Shown here: positions 11,995 to 23,915 of the stretch, one piece after another
Position numbering within the stretch: position 1 is the first letter of the stretch
Layout: every line of letters starts with the position of its first letter
Assembly (NCBI RefSeq): GCF_943734655.1
Contig: NC_071353.1
Coordinates: 23,392,501 to 23,456,500, forward strand
Reading direction: 5' to 3'
DNA from: Sabethes cyaneus
Lineage: Eukaryota > Arthropoda > Insecta > Diptera > Culicidae
DNA length: 64,000 nt
The notes under the pieces: model-generated
The model's database searches: none
The model's input: the letters and a program-made list of their open reading frames with translations, nothing else
What the model was told of the DNA's origin: nothing
Translations under genes and position numbers: made by a program

Positions 11995-13005
11995 TCATTT
12001 TTTTCCAGTTCGCAAAAGTAGAAACTTTTTGCAAACTGCTATCTCTTTCATGTTGCAATCTTCCGGAATATCCTACCAATCGAATGAAGTAAGAAATTTA
12101 TGTCCAGGAGTCTATTGCTAAACGGTCTTGCAGCACATTTCACCATTACGTTGCGAAAAACTACTCCTTGTTTTATTCCATCACATTTCAGGTACAATTT
12201 AAGTCCGTCCCATTTTTCGTGGTCTGTCATTCCATTGCTTCTTTGGAAAGTCCTCTATTTCCTTGGGTGCTAAATGATCCTTACTGTTTGGGATTCTTAA
12301 AATCACGTTTGCTTTTGGTTATAAAACCGAGCTACCGGGTTGCTTTGGAAACGGCAGTTGAACGATTCAGATTAAAACTTAGCTGGACATCAAGAACAAC
12401 GCCCAGGTTGTTGACATTATCATCAACGTTTTACGGACAGTTCGGTGGAATGTCATAATATGACACTTTGCCGTACACTTTCTTGCAACACTAGTTAACG
12501 AAAATATCCAGCAGCTTTAGCAAATTACAGCAGTCTCCGAAAGACCGAATGGTGAGCAGGGATGCCACATATAATTCTGTGTTTTTTGTTGGAAAAATCT
12601 GACAATCTGTGCGGCGAGGAAAAATATCTGTGCAAAAATCTGTCCAATGCAAAACAATGAGAGGGAAAGAGATAGAGAGTCATTTTGCTGACTATTTCCG
12701 TCTCTTTCACTCTCATGTAAAAGCTCAAAAATCTATTAATCTGTGTAATTTGGCAAAAATCTGTATTCTGTGCATACAGATTCTGTACAAGCGATTTCTT
12801 TCAAATATCTGTTAAACACAGAATAATCTGTGCATGTGGCAACCCTGATGGTGAGATATAATTTTAAATTGTCCGCTACTGTAATATACATTCATCGCCC
12901 AAAAGTAAAATTACGTCATTGAAGTACAACGAAAAGAGCAAAGAGCCCATGTTGCTGCCCTGTGGTACATCCGATTTGTTGATGAGAACGAGGGAAATAC
13001 ATTAA
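11995..13005 (-). pseudogene. Decayed non-LTR reverse transcriptase split by a MITE
   Basis: Reading on the minus strand, 13005-12890 gives NKSDVPQGSNMGSLLFSLYF then NDVILLLGDE, the PQGS and FNDV blocks of a non-LTR reverse transcriptase. After the inserted MITE (12558-12847), 12480-12300 gives VNNLGVVLDVQLSFNLNRS, the thumb-side block usually reading VKDLGVLLD, then KATR and LGFITK. Stops and frame changes are present throughout, and the C-terminal region fades near 12050. Clade is probably CR1- or Jockey-like. The duplicated 8 bp target shows the MITE arrived after this copy. Confidence 0.75.
12558..12847. mobile_element. hAT-like MITE with 8 bp target duplication
   Basis: This 290 bp element has terminal inverted repeats starting CAGGGATGCCACAT on the left and ending as the complement of CAGGGTTGCCACAT on the right. 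It is flanked by the perfect direct repeat ATGGTGAG at 12550-12557 and 12848-12855. The CAGGG terminus and 8 bp duplication are hallmarks of hAT elements. The interior is AT-rich with repeated ATCTGTG motifs and has no transposase, so it is non-autonomous. Confidence 0.92.
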
Positions 13006-13020
13006 TTGAGCTGTACACGT

Positions 13021-13880
13021 AGTACTTATAGATTTATTTATTTATACACATTATCAACAGACCAATTTTATGCCCTAATGGTATTTAAGTTGACAAAAAT
13101 TGCGTTTTATTGCTTCCCTGGACAAATTGAAATCAAACCCCTCGGCAACTTTGTTGGGGGAGTCGGAGAAGTCTAACTATACTACCGTAGCACAGTGGTC
13201 CGAAAAGGCGAAAAGTGGAACTTTTTTCCTAACGTGTCTTTTCTTTTCTTTTCGGATTTAAATTGATTTTTCTCGGTGAAACCATTAAATAATAACTTAT
13301 CGTTAACGTTTCAGCTTACTCTATTCAGCTATTCTCAGAACTAATTTATTTGGAAAGAAGTCTTTTGTTATCATTTTATCATTGGTCTTCAGCACTTTTG
13401 TTCATATGAATAACCCCCTTTATAAAAAAGTGTCAAAAGTTAGTCATCGCTTAATGAAAGTAAAATTAAATATAAAGTAAAAGTAAATTAATAATAAAAG
13501 TAAAAAAAACTTTTTTGTGCTTGGAAATATAGCCATAGTTTCTTCAGTAAAGTTGTAAATAATGTAAAACAAGCAACTTTGCTGAAGAAACAAAATTTCT
13601 ATCTTTAACGAATGCTGAACTGTAGAGCATTTTCTTTGAAACTTCTTTAAAAGTCGGTTTTTCATACTTGGCTTTAGTTAGTTGCATTTTACAAGAATAC
13701 ATTGTTTTAGGCAATTATCGAAGCACTCAAAATAGATGCTTTTGCAGAAGACCACAAATCTCTTGGAAACTTTAAATTCCCATATGTTCACGAGCCTATG
13801 GAGTAAAATGGGGCAAGTGGATTAATGAAATCAGTGCTTCTCCTTGAAGGTCGAGTACTACAAAATTGTTATAAGAAGGT
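13021..13880. other. AT-rich stretch with possible transposon end
   Basis: At about 13020-13050 a TTTATTTATTTA run suggests the 3' tail of a minus-strand LINE. At 13189 CACAGTGGTCCGAAAAGGCG resembles the CAC-beginning terminal repeat of CMC-type DNA transposons, but I find no matching opposite end. The AT-rich open frame at 13444-13665 is low complexity. No gene is seen. Confidence 0.35.
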
Positions 13881-13884
13881 TCTT

Positions 13885-15125
13885 ATGATGGTTAGAGACC
13901 TCTCCCCCCACTAAGAGAGAGGGAAGGGCTCCTATACAAATTTCTGCACAACTCGAGAACTAATCAAGCAAATAGAACAAAATTTGGCATGTGGGTGTTT
14001 TAGGAGACAAGAATTTTTTCTATGGTGAATTAAGACCCCTTCCCTCTTTGGGAGGGGAATTGTGACCCCTCCCTCCTTCAAGAGAGGGGGCTCCCATACA
14101 AAGGAAATACTATTTTCCTCATAATTCAAGAACTAATCAAGCAAATGAAACCAATTTTGGCAAGTGAAGGTATTTGGTGGCAAGATTTTTTTCTATGGTG
14201 AATTAGAACCCCTCCCCACTTTAGGAGGGGGGCTCCCATACAAATGAAATACAAATTTCCTCATAACTCTAGAACTAATCAAGCAAATGGAACAAAATTT
14301 GGCATGTGGGTGTTTTGGGAAGCAAATTCTTTTCTATGGTGCATTGAGACCCCTCCGCACTTCATGAGGGAAATTATGACCCCTCCACCCTATAAGAGAG
14401 GGCACTTCCATCCAAATGAAATATGTACAAATTTCCTCATAACTAGAGGACTACTCAACCAAATGGAACCAAATTTGGCATGTGGGGGGTTTTGGAGGCA
14501 GGACTTTTTTATGATAGTTTTAGTCCCCTCACCCCTGTGGTAGGGGGATAAGGACTGTCATACAAATAAAACAGAAATTTTTACGTAACCTAAAAACTAA
14601 TCGAACTCGAGAAATTTTAGACTCTTCCATAACACATTAGTCAATAACAAGACCACCAAAAACTATCAGTTAGGTTTAGTTATTTTCCTAGGTCTACTGA
14701 CCTCTATTACTTTCTTGCAGTTGGGTTCGAACGAGCGGATAACCCCTGCGAAATGGTACTTTCCACGAAAACATTTTCCGTGAAATGGTACATCCCGCGT
14801 AAGGTTTTTCGCGAAATGGTATTCCGCGAAACTGTATATTCCGCGTTATGGTCAACCGAGAAGTGGTGTTCCGTAAAATGATATTCGGCAAAATGTTAAA
14901 AAATCATGGCAAATATTTTAATGCTATCCGCTTTATTTTATCAGGCTAAGCAATGGGGGGAATTGTTTTCTACTTTACTGTGAGGAAAATTTGTATATTA
15001 AACCACCCATGAACTCCTCAGAAACTTGTAAAACTCGAGACTGTGACAATGGTCATCCGAAATTAATATTTTTATGTACAACACAGCTTAATTTGTGGCA
15101 ATACGAAGTTTGTCGGGTCAGCTAG
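13885..15125 (-). repeat. Inverted, truncated copy of the array-bearing element
   Basis: The right end (about 15073-15125) is the reverse complement of the head CTAGCTGACCCGACAAACTT found at 16812. From 14620 down to 13885 there are about five ~140 bp units with the same marker phrases as the large array, in opposite orientation, ending inside the last unit (TAGAGACCTCTCCCCCC) without the GACA-repeat tail. Between head and array lies a short minisatellite. It is therefore a truncated sister of the element at 16.8-19.5 kb, arranged in inverse orientation to it. Confidence 0.8.
14745..14905. repeat. Degenerate ~20 bp minisatellite (GCGAAATGGTA)
   Basis: About eight imperfect copies of a unit resembling CCGCGAAATGGTATTT occur in a row (CTGCGAAATGGTAC, CGTGAAATGGTAC, CGCGAAATGGTAT, AGAAGTGGTGTTCC and so on). 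The block sits inside the inverted array-bearing element. The open frame across it is a by-product of the repeat. Confidence 0.75.
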
Positions 15126-15179
15126 TTTCTTCATATAAATCAAAAATTCTCTTTTGTTTTATCGCAAATTTACATCTCG

Positions 15180-15433
15180 CCTGATTTTTGAATAGGTCCT
15201 AACTGCAAATGAGAGATTCTCTTCATGTCTCCTCTGTTACGCTTATCACGGCTGTATAAAATCATTTCACTTCAAGCTTTCTTTGCGGGTATCTAGCTTA
15301 TGACTCCAGCTACCATTTCATGTCAAAAAGATTCGTTCAAGTGAATTTGCATTAGCAATGTTGTGGTAAGCGTAAGAGAGGAGAACACGAAGAGAATCTC
15401 TTATTTGCAGTCAGGACCTATTCAAAAATCAGG
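15180..15433. mobile_element. Foldback MITE, ~254 bp
   Basis: Terminal inverted repeats of about 60-70 bp: CCTGATTTTTGAATAGGTCC at the left and its complement ending at 15433, extending inward through GCAAATGAGAGATTCTCTTC. Outer bases do not give a convincing target duplication. There is no coding capacity. Confidence 0.8.
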
Positions 15434-15754
15434 TCAGATTTGAATGAATAATTCAAACACTAAGCTCTTTTACATCCCAGACATCGAAAAATTAGTTTTG
15501 CAGAGTCTTGCGAACACATTTTTAACTCTATCCTCATTGATTTTTGTTCGAGCCACATTAGATTAACTTTTAATGAAAAGGCAAAATTAGGCAATATTTC
15601 GTTCCATGTCTTCGCCGATGTTTCAGATCGCAGTGTGGATTATAATTTCGTCGTGTTGAAGGTGACCGATCGTTTTAAATTCTCTTGAGAAACATGGCAA
15701 ATGGAGTACTAAATTACAAGATTCCATGTAAGTAAATCCATGGGTATAAGCGTC

Positions 15755-15935
15755 CTCAAGAACTTAACCCTTCTTTATCGACAGACATCGCAGCCGATTA
15801 TTAGAGTACAGGACAGTTACGGAGGTAGTAAAACGGTCCCATTGACTCTAAAGCAGCACCGTCCAACCGAGATTCGAATATGACAACTGGCTTGTTAGGC
15901 TAGCATCGTACCCCGAAGATAACTGGGCGGCTTTA
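15755..15935 (-). mobile_element. tRNA-derived SINE
   Basis: The reverse complement starts CCCAGTTATCTTCGGGGTAC and shows GATGCTAGCCTAACAAGCCA, then ATTCGAATCTCGG (B-box-like), then TAGAGTCAATGGGACC. This is the same head architecture as the SINEs at 3079 and 35955, more diverged. The 3' limit is approximate. Confidence 0.65.
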
Positions 15936-16041
15936 GATGTATTTTAAGCAAATTCAGACATTATATATTTCTTGAGGGGACCGTGGGTCCCTACAGAGCC
16001 AATAGCGGCATTCCGGAATATCCAGATTGACCCAAAACATT

Positions 16042-16530
16042 TTTTTTTTCTTGTGTGGACTCATTACTGCGACCAGTATAGTTGATTTATTGTAATATCG
16101 CCCGGGTGTTTGCTGTGTGACCTGCACTGCATTTCTTTTAGCTATAATCGCTATTGAATGAGCGATATGCTTATTAAGTTTTATGCGTGCTTGTGTGTAT
16201 TGGGGTTTACCCTTACTTCAAAGCTTGATCTACTTTACCCACATATTCCTCGCTGCCAGTACTATCCCATATTATAGCCGTCCCTGGCGAGGACTCATTC
16301 GTACCTCTGACCAGTAACACTTAACTATAGGAGGGACATATGCACTGTCAAGAGGCGTCAGAGGGTAAATATAGAATTCAGCATGAAGAAAGGGCAAATA
16401 GAGGGGCGTGAGAATAAACCCATGCTAAAGTCACGACATCGAATGGCTTGATTCTACTAAGATTCGAACCCACGACCACTCGCTTGCCAAAGCAGACTCG
16501 ATAACCTTGCGGCTACGGAGCCCCCCGACC
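16042..16530 (-). mobile_element. SINE with intact tRNA-like head and poly-A tail
   Basis: On the minus strand the copy begins GGGGCTCCGTAGCCGCAAGG, a tRNA-like head of about 72 bases with GTGGGTTCGAATCTTAG as B box, and runs about 490 bp to a tail reading TGGTCGCAGTAATGAGTCC followed by an A-run (T-run on the plus strand near 16040-16049). The tail motif is shared with several other places in this window, so they appear to be one family. Consistent with an Aedes Feilai-like SINE; the name is not verified. Confidence 0.7.
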
Positions 16531-16811
16531 CAAAACATAGTCAAATATCTATCCATGTATTTGCCATAAAAAATCCTGTGATTTTACACTCCGTTTGCCA
16601 TTAAAACAATCAATTTCAAACCTTCGGCATGTGAAAATAATCCCACTGTGAACCAGACTGTCTCCAGGGACAAGGAGCCATATTTTTGCCCATATATTTT
16701 TTCATTGAAGAACAATCTAATACGTCTTCCCAAGATGTCCTAATTACGAAGCTTGATGTTTTTTCCTGGCATGAAAAGATTTTCAAATTCCTGTGTTTAT
16801 TTATCAAATAA

Positions 16812-19497
16812 CTAGCTGACCCGACAAACTTCGTATTGCCACAAATTAACCTGTGTTGTACATAAATCATGAATCTCGGATGATCTTTGTCACAATCTCG
16901 AGTTTTGCAAGCCCCCCAGTGGACGGCGCTTCCGACGGCGGGTCACCGGCAACACTCGCGACCGTCTCGTCCTGAATGATCTAGTGTTACTATAGATAGT
17001 TTTTGTGGTCTTGTATTGACTAATGTTTTATGGAAGAGTCGAATTTCTCGAGTTCGATTAGTTTTTGAGTTTCGCAAAAAATTCTGTTTTATTTGTATGA
17101 GAGTCCATATCCCCCTACCACAGGGGTGAGAGGTCTAACTATCCAGCTATCATAAACTAAATTCAAGACTCCAAAATCTCCCACATGCCAAATTTGGTTC
17201 CATTTGCTTGATTAGTTGATTAGTTCTCAAATTATAAGGAAATTTGAATTTCATTTGTATGGGAGATCCTCTCTTAAAAGGGGAAGGGGTCGTAATTCAC
17301 CATAGAAAAAATTTCTGCCATCTAAAACTCCCACATGCCAAATTTGGTTCCATTTGATTGATTAGTTCTCGAGATAAGCGGAAATTTGCATTTCATTTGT
17401 ATGGAAGCCCACCCTCTTAAAGGGGAGATGGGCCATAACTCGCTTTCTAAAGAAGAGAGGGGTCTCAATTCACCATAGAAAAAAATCTTGCGTCCAAAAC
17501 CACTTACATGTCAAATTTGGTTCCATTTGCTTGATTAATTCTCGAGTTATGAGGAAATTTGTTTTTCATTTGTATAGGAGCCCCCCCCCCTCTTAAAGTG
17601 GGGAAATCCATAGAAAATATGCCATAGAAAATATTCTTGCCTACAAAAACACCCACATGATAAATTTGGTTCCATTTGCTTGATTAGTTCTAGAGTTATG
17701 AGGAAATTTGTATTTCGTTTGTATGAGAGCCCCCCCCCCTCTTAAAAAGGTAAGGGGTCCTAATTCATCATAGAAAAAATGGTTGCCTCCAAAAACATCC
17801 ACATGCCAAATATGGTTCCATTTGCTTGATTAGTTCTCGAATTATGAGGAAATTTGTATTTCATTTGTGTAGAAGCACCCCCTCTTAAAGTAGGGAGGGG
17901 TCCTAATTCACCATAGAAAATATTTTTGCCTCCAGAAACCTCCACATGCCAAATTTCGTTCTATTTGCTTGATTAGTTCTCGAGTTATGAGGAAATTTGA
18001 ATTTCATTTGTATAGGAGCCCCCCCTCCTAAAGTGGGAAGGGGTCCCAATTCATCATAGAAAAAATTTTTGTCTCCAAAAACACCCACAGGCCAAATTTG
18101 GTTGCATTTGCTTGATTAGTTCTCGAGTTATGAGGAAATTTGTATTTCGTTTGTATAGGAGCCCCCCTCTTAAAGTTGGGAGGGGTCCTAATTCACCATA
18201 GAAAATATTCTTGCCCTCGAAAACTGTCACATGCCAAATTTGGTTTCATTTGCTTGATTAGCTCTCGAGTTATGAGGAAATTTGTATTTCATTTGTATAG
18301 GAGCCCCCCTCCTAAAGTGAGGAGGGGTCCCAGTTCATCATAGAAAAAATTTTTGTCTCCAAAAACACCAACGTGTCAAATTTGGTTCCATTTGCTTGAT
18401 TAGTTCTCGAGTTATGAGGAAGTTTGTATTTCGTTTGTATAGGAGCCCCCCCTCTTAAATTTGGGAGGGGTTCTAATTCACCATAGAAAATATTCATGCC
18501 CTAGAAAACTTTCACATGCCAAATTTGGTTCCATTTGCTTGATTAATTCTCGAGTTATGAGGAAATTTGCATTTCATTTGTATAGGAGCCCCCCTTCCTA
18601 AAGTTGGGAGGGGTCCCAATTCATCATAGAAAAAAATTTTGTCTCCGAAAACACCCACGTGCCAAATTTTATTCCATTTGCTTGATTAGTTCTCGAGTTA
18701 TGAGGAAATTTGTATTTCGTTTGTATAGGAGCCCCCCCTCTTAAAGTGAGGAGGGGTCCTTATTCACCATAGAAAATATTCTTGCCCTCGAAAACTTTCA
18801 CATGCCAAATTTTGTTCCATTTGCTTGATTAGTTCTTCAGTTATGAGGAAATTTGTATTTTATGTGTATAGGATCCCCCCCTCCTAAAACGGAGAGGGGT
18901 CCCAATTCATCATAGAAAAAAATTTTGTCTCCAAAAACACCCACATGCCAAATTTGGTTCCATTTGCTTAATTACTTCTCGAGTTATGAGGAAAATTGTG
19001 TTTCTTTGGTACAGGAGCCCCCCCTCTTAAAGTAGGGAGGGGTCCTAATTTACTATAGAAAATATTCTTGCCCTCGAAAACCTTCACATGCCAAATTTGG
19101 TTCCATTTGCTTGATTAGTTCTCGAGTTATGAGGAAATTTGTATGGAAGCCCCCCCTTTTAAAGAGGAGAGGAGTTATAATTACCCTTATAAAGAGGGGA
19201 GGGGTCTCAATTTACCATAGAATAAATTCTTGTCACCGAAAACACCCACATGCCAAATTTTGTTCTATTTGCTTGATTAGTTGTCGAGTTATGCAGAAAT
19301 TTGTGTTTCATTTGTATGGGAGCCCCCTCTCTTAGTGGGGGGAGGGGTTTCTAACCATCACTAAAACCTTTCCTGGCCCCAAAAAACCTCTACATGCATA
19401 TTTTCATGCCGATTGGTTCAGTAGTTTTCGATTCTATAAGGAACATACGGACAGACAGACAGACATACAGAAATCCTTCTTTATAGGTATAGATAAC
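16812..19497 (+). mobile_element. 2.7 kb element containing a ~142 bp tandem array
   Basis: The head is CTAGCTGACCCGACAAACTT, followed by a GC-rich block (16910-16980), a large tandem array, then a tail with GACAGACAGACAGACATACAG and CCTTCTTTATAGGTATAG. Heads and GACA-rich tails of this type are known from insect non-autonomous interspersed elements, but I cannot name the class with certainty. No protein is encoded: the open frames within it are array by-products. Confidence 0.7.
17100..19365 (+). repeat. Tandem array, ~15 units of ~142 bp
   Basis: Each unit contains a run of C with CTCTTAAA, a phrase GGGGTC..AATTCACCATAGAA, CACATGCCAAATTTGGTTCC, ATTTGCTTGATTAGTTCTCG and AGTTATGAGGAAATTTGTAT. 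Units alternate between two slightly different versions (CCTCGAAAACTTTCACATG versus CTCCAAAAACACCCACATG) from about 18000 to 19100, implying duplication by pairs. Flanking units are more diverged, and some contain an extra ~30 bp G/C-rich insertion. Confidence 0.9.
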
Positions 19498-19499
19498 TC

Positions 19500-22400
19500 G
19501 TGTTTAGAATTGATGAATGGCTTTCAACCTCTGGTAAAGCTGTAGTAATGAAATAAAATGAGCAAACTCGTAATGTTTTTTGCAAAGAATAGAACCCATT
19601 ATCAGCAGATAAAAATGTTGCAGTAAAACAGCACAGTCATCTCGATTGTATTATTTTTGAAAAACAATTAAACAACCAAACACGCATGCAGACACATTCA
19701 CAAACAATTTTAAGCGGAAAATATTCAACGGCACGGATTTTATGAATCCGTCCCATGATACAGCACGGCGCTGGTCTAGCGGGCTTTGCGCTGCTGCGTT
19801 CATTAATCCAGCGTGCCAACAGCAGCGAGATTGCAATTATGTAGTAATAAAAGATTTGCCTCGCTTACCGGAGCCGGAGACAAGCCTGTTCTCCCCTGAC
19901 ATTCCCGGCGTTGGCTCCCGGTAGCAGGCCCACTACTGTGAAGCTGAGAGCGTAATTAAAAAAAATTACTTTCATTTATCATTCATGACTGAACGCATCG
20001 AGCGAATGCGTTTGTAAATGCCAGATCAGATAAGTGGTGAGAATTTCGATTCGCTATACCAAGATGTAAATGATCCCAGTAGCTTGATTGGGCTTTCTAG
20101 GAATCCGAACTACGCACTTCTCAACTGGCAACGAGTGCAATTAAATAGACATTAGTGCTCAATTGTCAGCCGGCTTGCGTGTGGAATTTATTGCACTCAC
20201 TATCGGATGAAGTTTACAAATTAGCCCGATGATTAATCATTTAGCTGACGTGTGAAAATGTAACGATAATGCATTCAAGAAAAGTACGAAAAGTGATCTA
20301 ATTTAGCGGCAAACACGATGAGTATAAAGCGCATTGCAATTTCATGCTGCTTCCGATGTGCTAAAGTCCTTTGAATCTTAGAATAATGGCCGAATAAAAC
20401 AGTATTCCTCCCGGGAAATTTATACCTCAACAGAGCCACTTGTGCAAATCGTCAAACCTCCAACCGAAAGCTTGATTCGTGAGAAGGGAACATTTGCAAC
20501 GCCATCGAGAACAATGGAAACACTTTTGCCCGATCTTTACGGCGGCAAAGCATTTTTCCACCAGCAGCAACAGCAGCAGCAGCACAACCAACTGAGTGTT
20601 ATTTTTCCAGTTGTTGCTCCTTTTTTTCCTCGTTTCACTCGGCGCAGCATCAAAGCCATTGTTGGTGATACCGAGAATAAAATATGAAAATGAAACACGC
20701 TTCCGGACCGAAGGGCAGAGTCAGGCAATGTTTCGGTGCTCCCCTGCGCACCCCCTGCCTTCGTTCCCACTCCCAGGATCTCCTATCCTACCTACCTTAT
20801 ACTACTGACTGAAGTTGAATTACATCCCGCTATCCGGCCGGAAAGCTGGGCTGCTGAGCTGACTGCCATCCGGCTGCGCTGCGCTGGCATGGTGGTTGTA
20901 CTCACGTGTAGGTAAGGAAAAATTTTCTTCTGCGGTTGCTTTTGCACGGAACTCCCGGCAGGGAAAGTGGTCGATGCATAATCAAGCTTGCAGCGAGCGA
21001 CGCTACAGTTATGCTAAACAGTTTTGTTTCTTTTTTTTTGCTCAGAATTTAGTTAGAAGTTTGGGACTGGTAATAGCAATGGGTACTCGTTACTGGTGAT
21101 CCGTCATATGACTTGTGGATTATATTTGTTACTTGTTGAATGCTGTATAGACAAGTATAACCTAATTGGTTTGAAATTCTGAAAGAACTGTTGAGGCTAG
21201 AAGGTGTAATGAGTAAGTTTTTCACTGGGAAGTGTACCTGTTAATGAATTGCTCTTATTCAAATTAAACGACTTAAACAACTTAAAATATAATTGATAGT
21301 CTCGCGTTGTTAAAAATTTTTCAACAACGTTATGATAGCCGATGGCTATTTCTGTTGATATCGGTTTAAAACTCCATCGAAAAGTCGAAACACAGAAACA
21401 TCCGTTCCGGTTTATTTTATGTAAACTGATATAAACTCAGCTTTCTCACGAACCATTCACTACCGCATTAATTGCGATTCGTTCCAGACCAGAGAAATCA
21501 TCACGTTGCAACCTATCCAAATGCATAGGTACAATATGAACGAATCAAACAACCCGGTATAACTGCCAAAGCTGATTACCTGCTGCAAAGCTGATTAGTT
21601 TGGGGATTATACACTTGCTGTGTCCCAGTGTAGGTACTGTTTCAAAAATAATCCTTACAAAGTTTGAAAAGCAATTAGTCTTTTTTTTTGTTCAAGTCAA
21701 CACAATTTTGTCACGATCAGGTTCATTTATTTATCGGTAAAACATTGACATTATTTGCAGACAGCAATGGCCATTTCACTTTTTCATAGATCATCAGATG
21801 GACCTGCGACTGCCAGAGCCGAATGGCTTCTGTCCTTTCGGATGATTGATGCAAAGTACAGATTACTGATTAAATCATAGACCATGTTACATAGCAATCT
21901 ACTTTCGATCGTTTTAGAAGTCGAACTGCGGGAAGCTCTCTTGTCATAGGTCGTGCAAACCGGGTTGGATAGATTTGGTATCGGGTAATGGATATTTAAT
22001 TGACTGAAATTCGAAAATAGACTGCAATGTAATATTTAACACACTATAGTAAGCGTTCAAAAAGGCTTACGCCAAAATTGTGGGAAACAGAACAGAAATA
22101 GATACCGTAAATTCGGGTGAAATTAATCCCTTTTTTAAGTATTTTTAAATATTTTTGAATAGAAACATATTTAAGAAGATGATTCAATTTTAAAATAAGT
22201 GCTATAGTGCTGGCTACACGACAGTGTCATGTACATCTCATATAAATTGTTTTATTCTAGATACAACTTAATGTAATCATGAAATTGAAAAATCACATTT
22301 GCGGGTGAAATTTATCACGTAGAAATCAAGACGATATTGCTATTAAACCATATGCTCTGACAGCTATAAACTAGCGTGCAGTATAAAATCTGGTGCAATC

Positions 22401-23140
22401 GAGATAGGCAACATAACATCCTGCATCTAGACATCAATGTCGTATATAGCAATTAGTAGAAAAATGAGGCAGTCGGCCCTACATTAGTATGGTTGATGCC
22501 ACAATAAATCAAAGAACTGGTCGCAGTGGTCCAAGGTCCCAACAAGGAAAAAAAAGGTTGATGCGTCTGCTGAATAAATATAAATGACAAAAAGGATATT
22601 AACCAAATTTTAACATCGTAATCACGTTTTTCTACGTAGAACTACGTCTTACCGTAGATTGTCAGTCCAAATTTCAGATCCAAGCCAGTGTCACGAAAGA
22701 ATGAAAGATTTTAGCCGTTAATAGCACTTCCAATTCAGACCATTCGATTCACAAAAGATGCAGCAATTGTGTGGTTTTCATGGAAAGATTGTTTTCCAAT
22801 CGCTAGATAGTAAAAACCAGCAAAAGCTGTCATGGTTAAATTTCGCCATACATTTGCCGTGCGATAACTTTACTTCACAAGCATAGACGACTATTACACA
22901 CACCAATCGTACAGCTGCTGCTGTTGCTTTAAGAAAAAGAAGAAGAATAAACTTACGACACTTGCCTAGCCTTACCTTCCTGACATGTAAAGGTTACTGA
23001 AATGCTTTAAAAAGAAAATGCGAGCCGTTATCGTCTTTTATTCACTGCTCTAGCTGTTCAGGTCAACTTTCCTCTTCGATTTAAGCTTGGACCCCACCAA
23101 TGGTAATCCGGCTTAGATATCGTTGTGTAGAAAATTGTTG
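19500..23140. other. Stretch without a supported gene
   Basis: Mostly unique-looking DNA. A short CAG/CAA-rich run is at 20562-20590. Plus-strand 22490-22560 holds a SINE tail (ACTGGTCGCAGTGG followed by an A-run). Phrases such as CGGGTGAAATTAATCCC near 22119 and GCGGGTGAAATTTATCACG near 22301 suggest remnants of a TIR element, unresolved. Frames at 20442-20808 are overlapping and low complexity. Confidence 0.4.
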
Positions 23141-23145
23141 TTTAA

Positions 23146-23861
23146 GGGGGCATAGTACTTTTTCAATTCTAAAAAATCGAATTTTTTTTTATTGTTTGTA
23201 TCAAAAGATTAACATTTTTAGCATATGTGTTTGAAACCGTTTCGATGAATTCCAAAAAATGACAAAGTTACAGTTATTTGTACCGCGCATGTCTGGAACG
23301 ATTGCACAGCGCATAAAAACTTCAATTGCGTTTTTCTCGGAACCAGGTTTTCAAAGTCGGTACCATAAATATCTCAAGCAATTCTCATGATTCTTTTTCT
23401 GTTTTAAAGCCAACAAAATTATCTAGTGTTTGACCCATCCTTTTTTCGATATTGCAATTTTTGTATTTTTTAGAAATGTTTAAAGTCAATTTTTTCGACG
23501 AAAACCCTTACTTTTATGTTTGAATGTCCGCCATTTTGTTATGCGTTCAAATTTTAAAAAAAGGATGGGTCAAACACGAGATAATTTAGTATACTTTCAT
23601 GTAGTTTTGGAATTTTTCAATTCGGATAAGCCCCAGAGCGCCAATCCATGGTACCGCAATTCATGTTTTTTTCGAATGATCATGTTCAAGGAGCCGTAGT
23701 GGAGGGGGGAAGAGGGTCCCATATGTAAACAAAATTGTGAATATTAGTCTAAAATACAATGTTTAGAATGCAAAAAACCCGAATCGATTCACCTTCCGCG
23801 TTATCGAGAAAAAAATATTTGAAATAAGGCCAAAAAATGGTGCAAAAAGTACTATGCTCCC
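23146..23861. mobile_element. TTAA-flanked MITE, 716 bp
   Basis: Terminal inverted repeats GGGGGCATAGTACTTTTT and the complement AAAAAGTACTATGCTCCC are bordered on both sides by TTAA (23142-23145 and 23862-23865). TTAA duplication points to the piggyBac or Kolobok groups. The interior has a second inverted pair: TTATCTAGTGTTTGACCC near 23420 and GGGTCAAACACGAGATAA near 23566. No transposase is present. Confidence 0.9.
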
Positions 23862-23915
23862 TTAAGCTTCACCCTCGATTCTGTTTTTCGCTTGCTGCGT
23901 CATGTGTCACACACG

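Noticed and set aside
13189..13880. Complete CAC-ended DNA transposon
   Set aside because: Only one end (CACAGTGGTCCG) is visible; no inverted partner is found before 13885.
16450..16526. Genuine tRNA gene on the minus strand
   Set aside because: It is tRNA-like but continues into a SINE body with a shared tail and A-run, so it is a SINE head.
17760..19335. Recurrent 60-75 codon frames on both strands
   Set aside because: They recur with the 142 bp array period and are by-products of the tandem repeat.
17100..19365. CRISPR-like array
   Set aside because: Units are about 142 bp with no short repeat/unique spacer pattern, and the DNA is clearly animal.
20442..20808. Glutamine-rich coding exon around the CAG run
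   Set aside because: The CAG/CAA run is short, three overlapping frames are open, and no splice pattern or domain supports coding.
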